This document shows positions 5,271 to 5,296 of a DNA stretch of 5,296 nt, piece by piece (the stretch's first letter is position 1; every line of letters begins with the position of its first letter). Location: assembly GCA_023473405.1 (NCBI GenBank), contig JAMCZD010000153.1, forward strand, positions 1-5,296, in the 5' to 3' direction. Position numbers and translations under genes: made by a program. This stretch comes from Candidatus Omnitrophota bacterium. Lineage in GTDB: Bacteria; Verrucomicrobiota; Verrucomicrobiia; Limisphaerales; UBA1319. The notes under the pieces were generated by a model. It saw only the letters and a program-made list of their open reading frames with translations, ran no database searches and was not told where the DNA came from.

Positions 5271-5296
5271 TTTGCGATTTGTTTCATATCATCCTC
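5261..5296 (-). other. Possible 3' end of a second DegT-like reading frame entering from beyond the right edge
   Basis: Read on the minus strand from the window edge, the repeat arm keeps the DegT-family frame and translates as EDDMKQIAKCT followed by TGA (5263-5261). The first eight residues equal positions 405-412 of the enzyme encoded at 3101-4375. The stop overlaps the first codons of the 262-residue gene, an arrangement often seen in coupled genes. Whether a full gene lies outside cannot be known from this window. Confidence 0.3.
5271..5296 (-). repeat. Right arm of the 26-bp inverted repeat, cut by the window edge
   Basis: This is the reverse complement of 4313-4338 with no mismatch, ending exactly at the last base, so the true repeat may be longer outward. 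Inward the match breaks by a single extra A (GCAAAATGCACC here, GCAAATGCCATCC in the other copy), at the start codon of the 262-residue gene. The two arms enclose about 930 bp. Confidence 0.95.

Overview
The window looks like chromosomal DNA from a GC-rich, free-living bacterium. My best guess is Verrucomicrobiota or a relative, from the scpA-scpB-pheA gene order, the style of the proteins and the general scarcity of good Shine-Dalgarno sites. This is an inference, not a phylogenetic result. No rRNA, tRNA, CRISPR array or transposase is visible.

Left part (1-1906, minus strand): a compact operon reads right to left as scpA, scpB, then the start of a pheA-like gene that runs off the left edge. 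ScpA and ScpB are the kleisin and winged-helix partners of the Smc chromosome-condensation complex. The third gene opens with an AroQ-type chorismate mutase domain of the kind fused to prephenate dehydratase. Gaps are 5 bp (scpA/scpB) and 14 bp (scpB/pheA), so one transcript is likely.

Centre (1907-2911): a 144-bp divergent control region carries a good promoter candidate for scpA, a weaker one for the rightward gene, and an imperfect inverted repeat lying on the scpA -35 box. The rightward gene (2051-2911) encodes a complete histone-deacetylase-superfamily enzyme with its zinc and catalytic residues present.

Right part (3101-5296): a complete DegT/DnrJ/EryC1/StrS-family PLP enzyme (3101-4375, plus strand) faces a minus-strand gene for an unrecognised 262-residue protein (4482-5270). 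Between them lies what appears to be the C-terminal half of a HicB-like antitoxin gene without its own start or stop.

The most striking structure is a perfect 26-bp inverted repeat. The sequence at 4313-4338, inside the 3' end of the DegT-family gene, recurs on the opposite strand at 5271-5296, which is the last base of the window. In the second copy the same reading frame is kept and ends at a stop overlapping the start of the unknown gene. This may be the tail of a second, inverted DegT-like gene beyond the edge, an invertible cassette, or an assembly or amplification chimera. The sequence alone cannot decide which.
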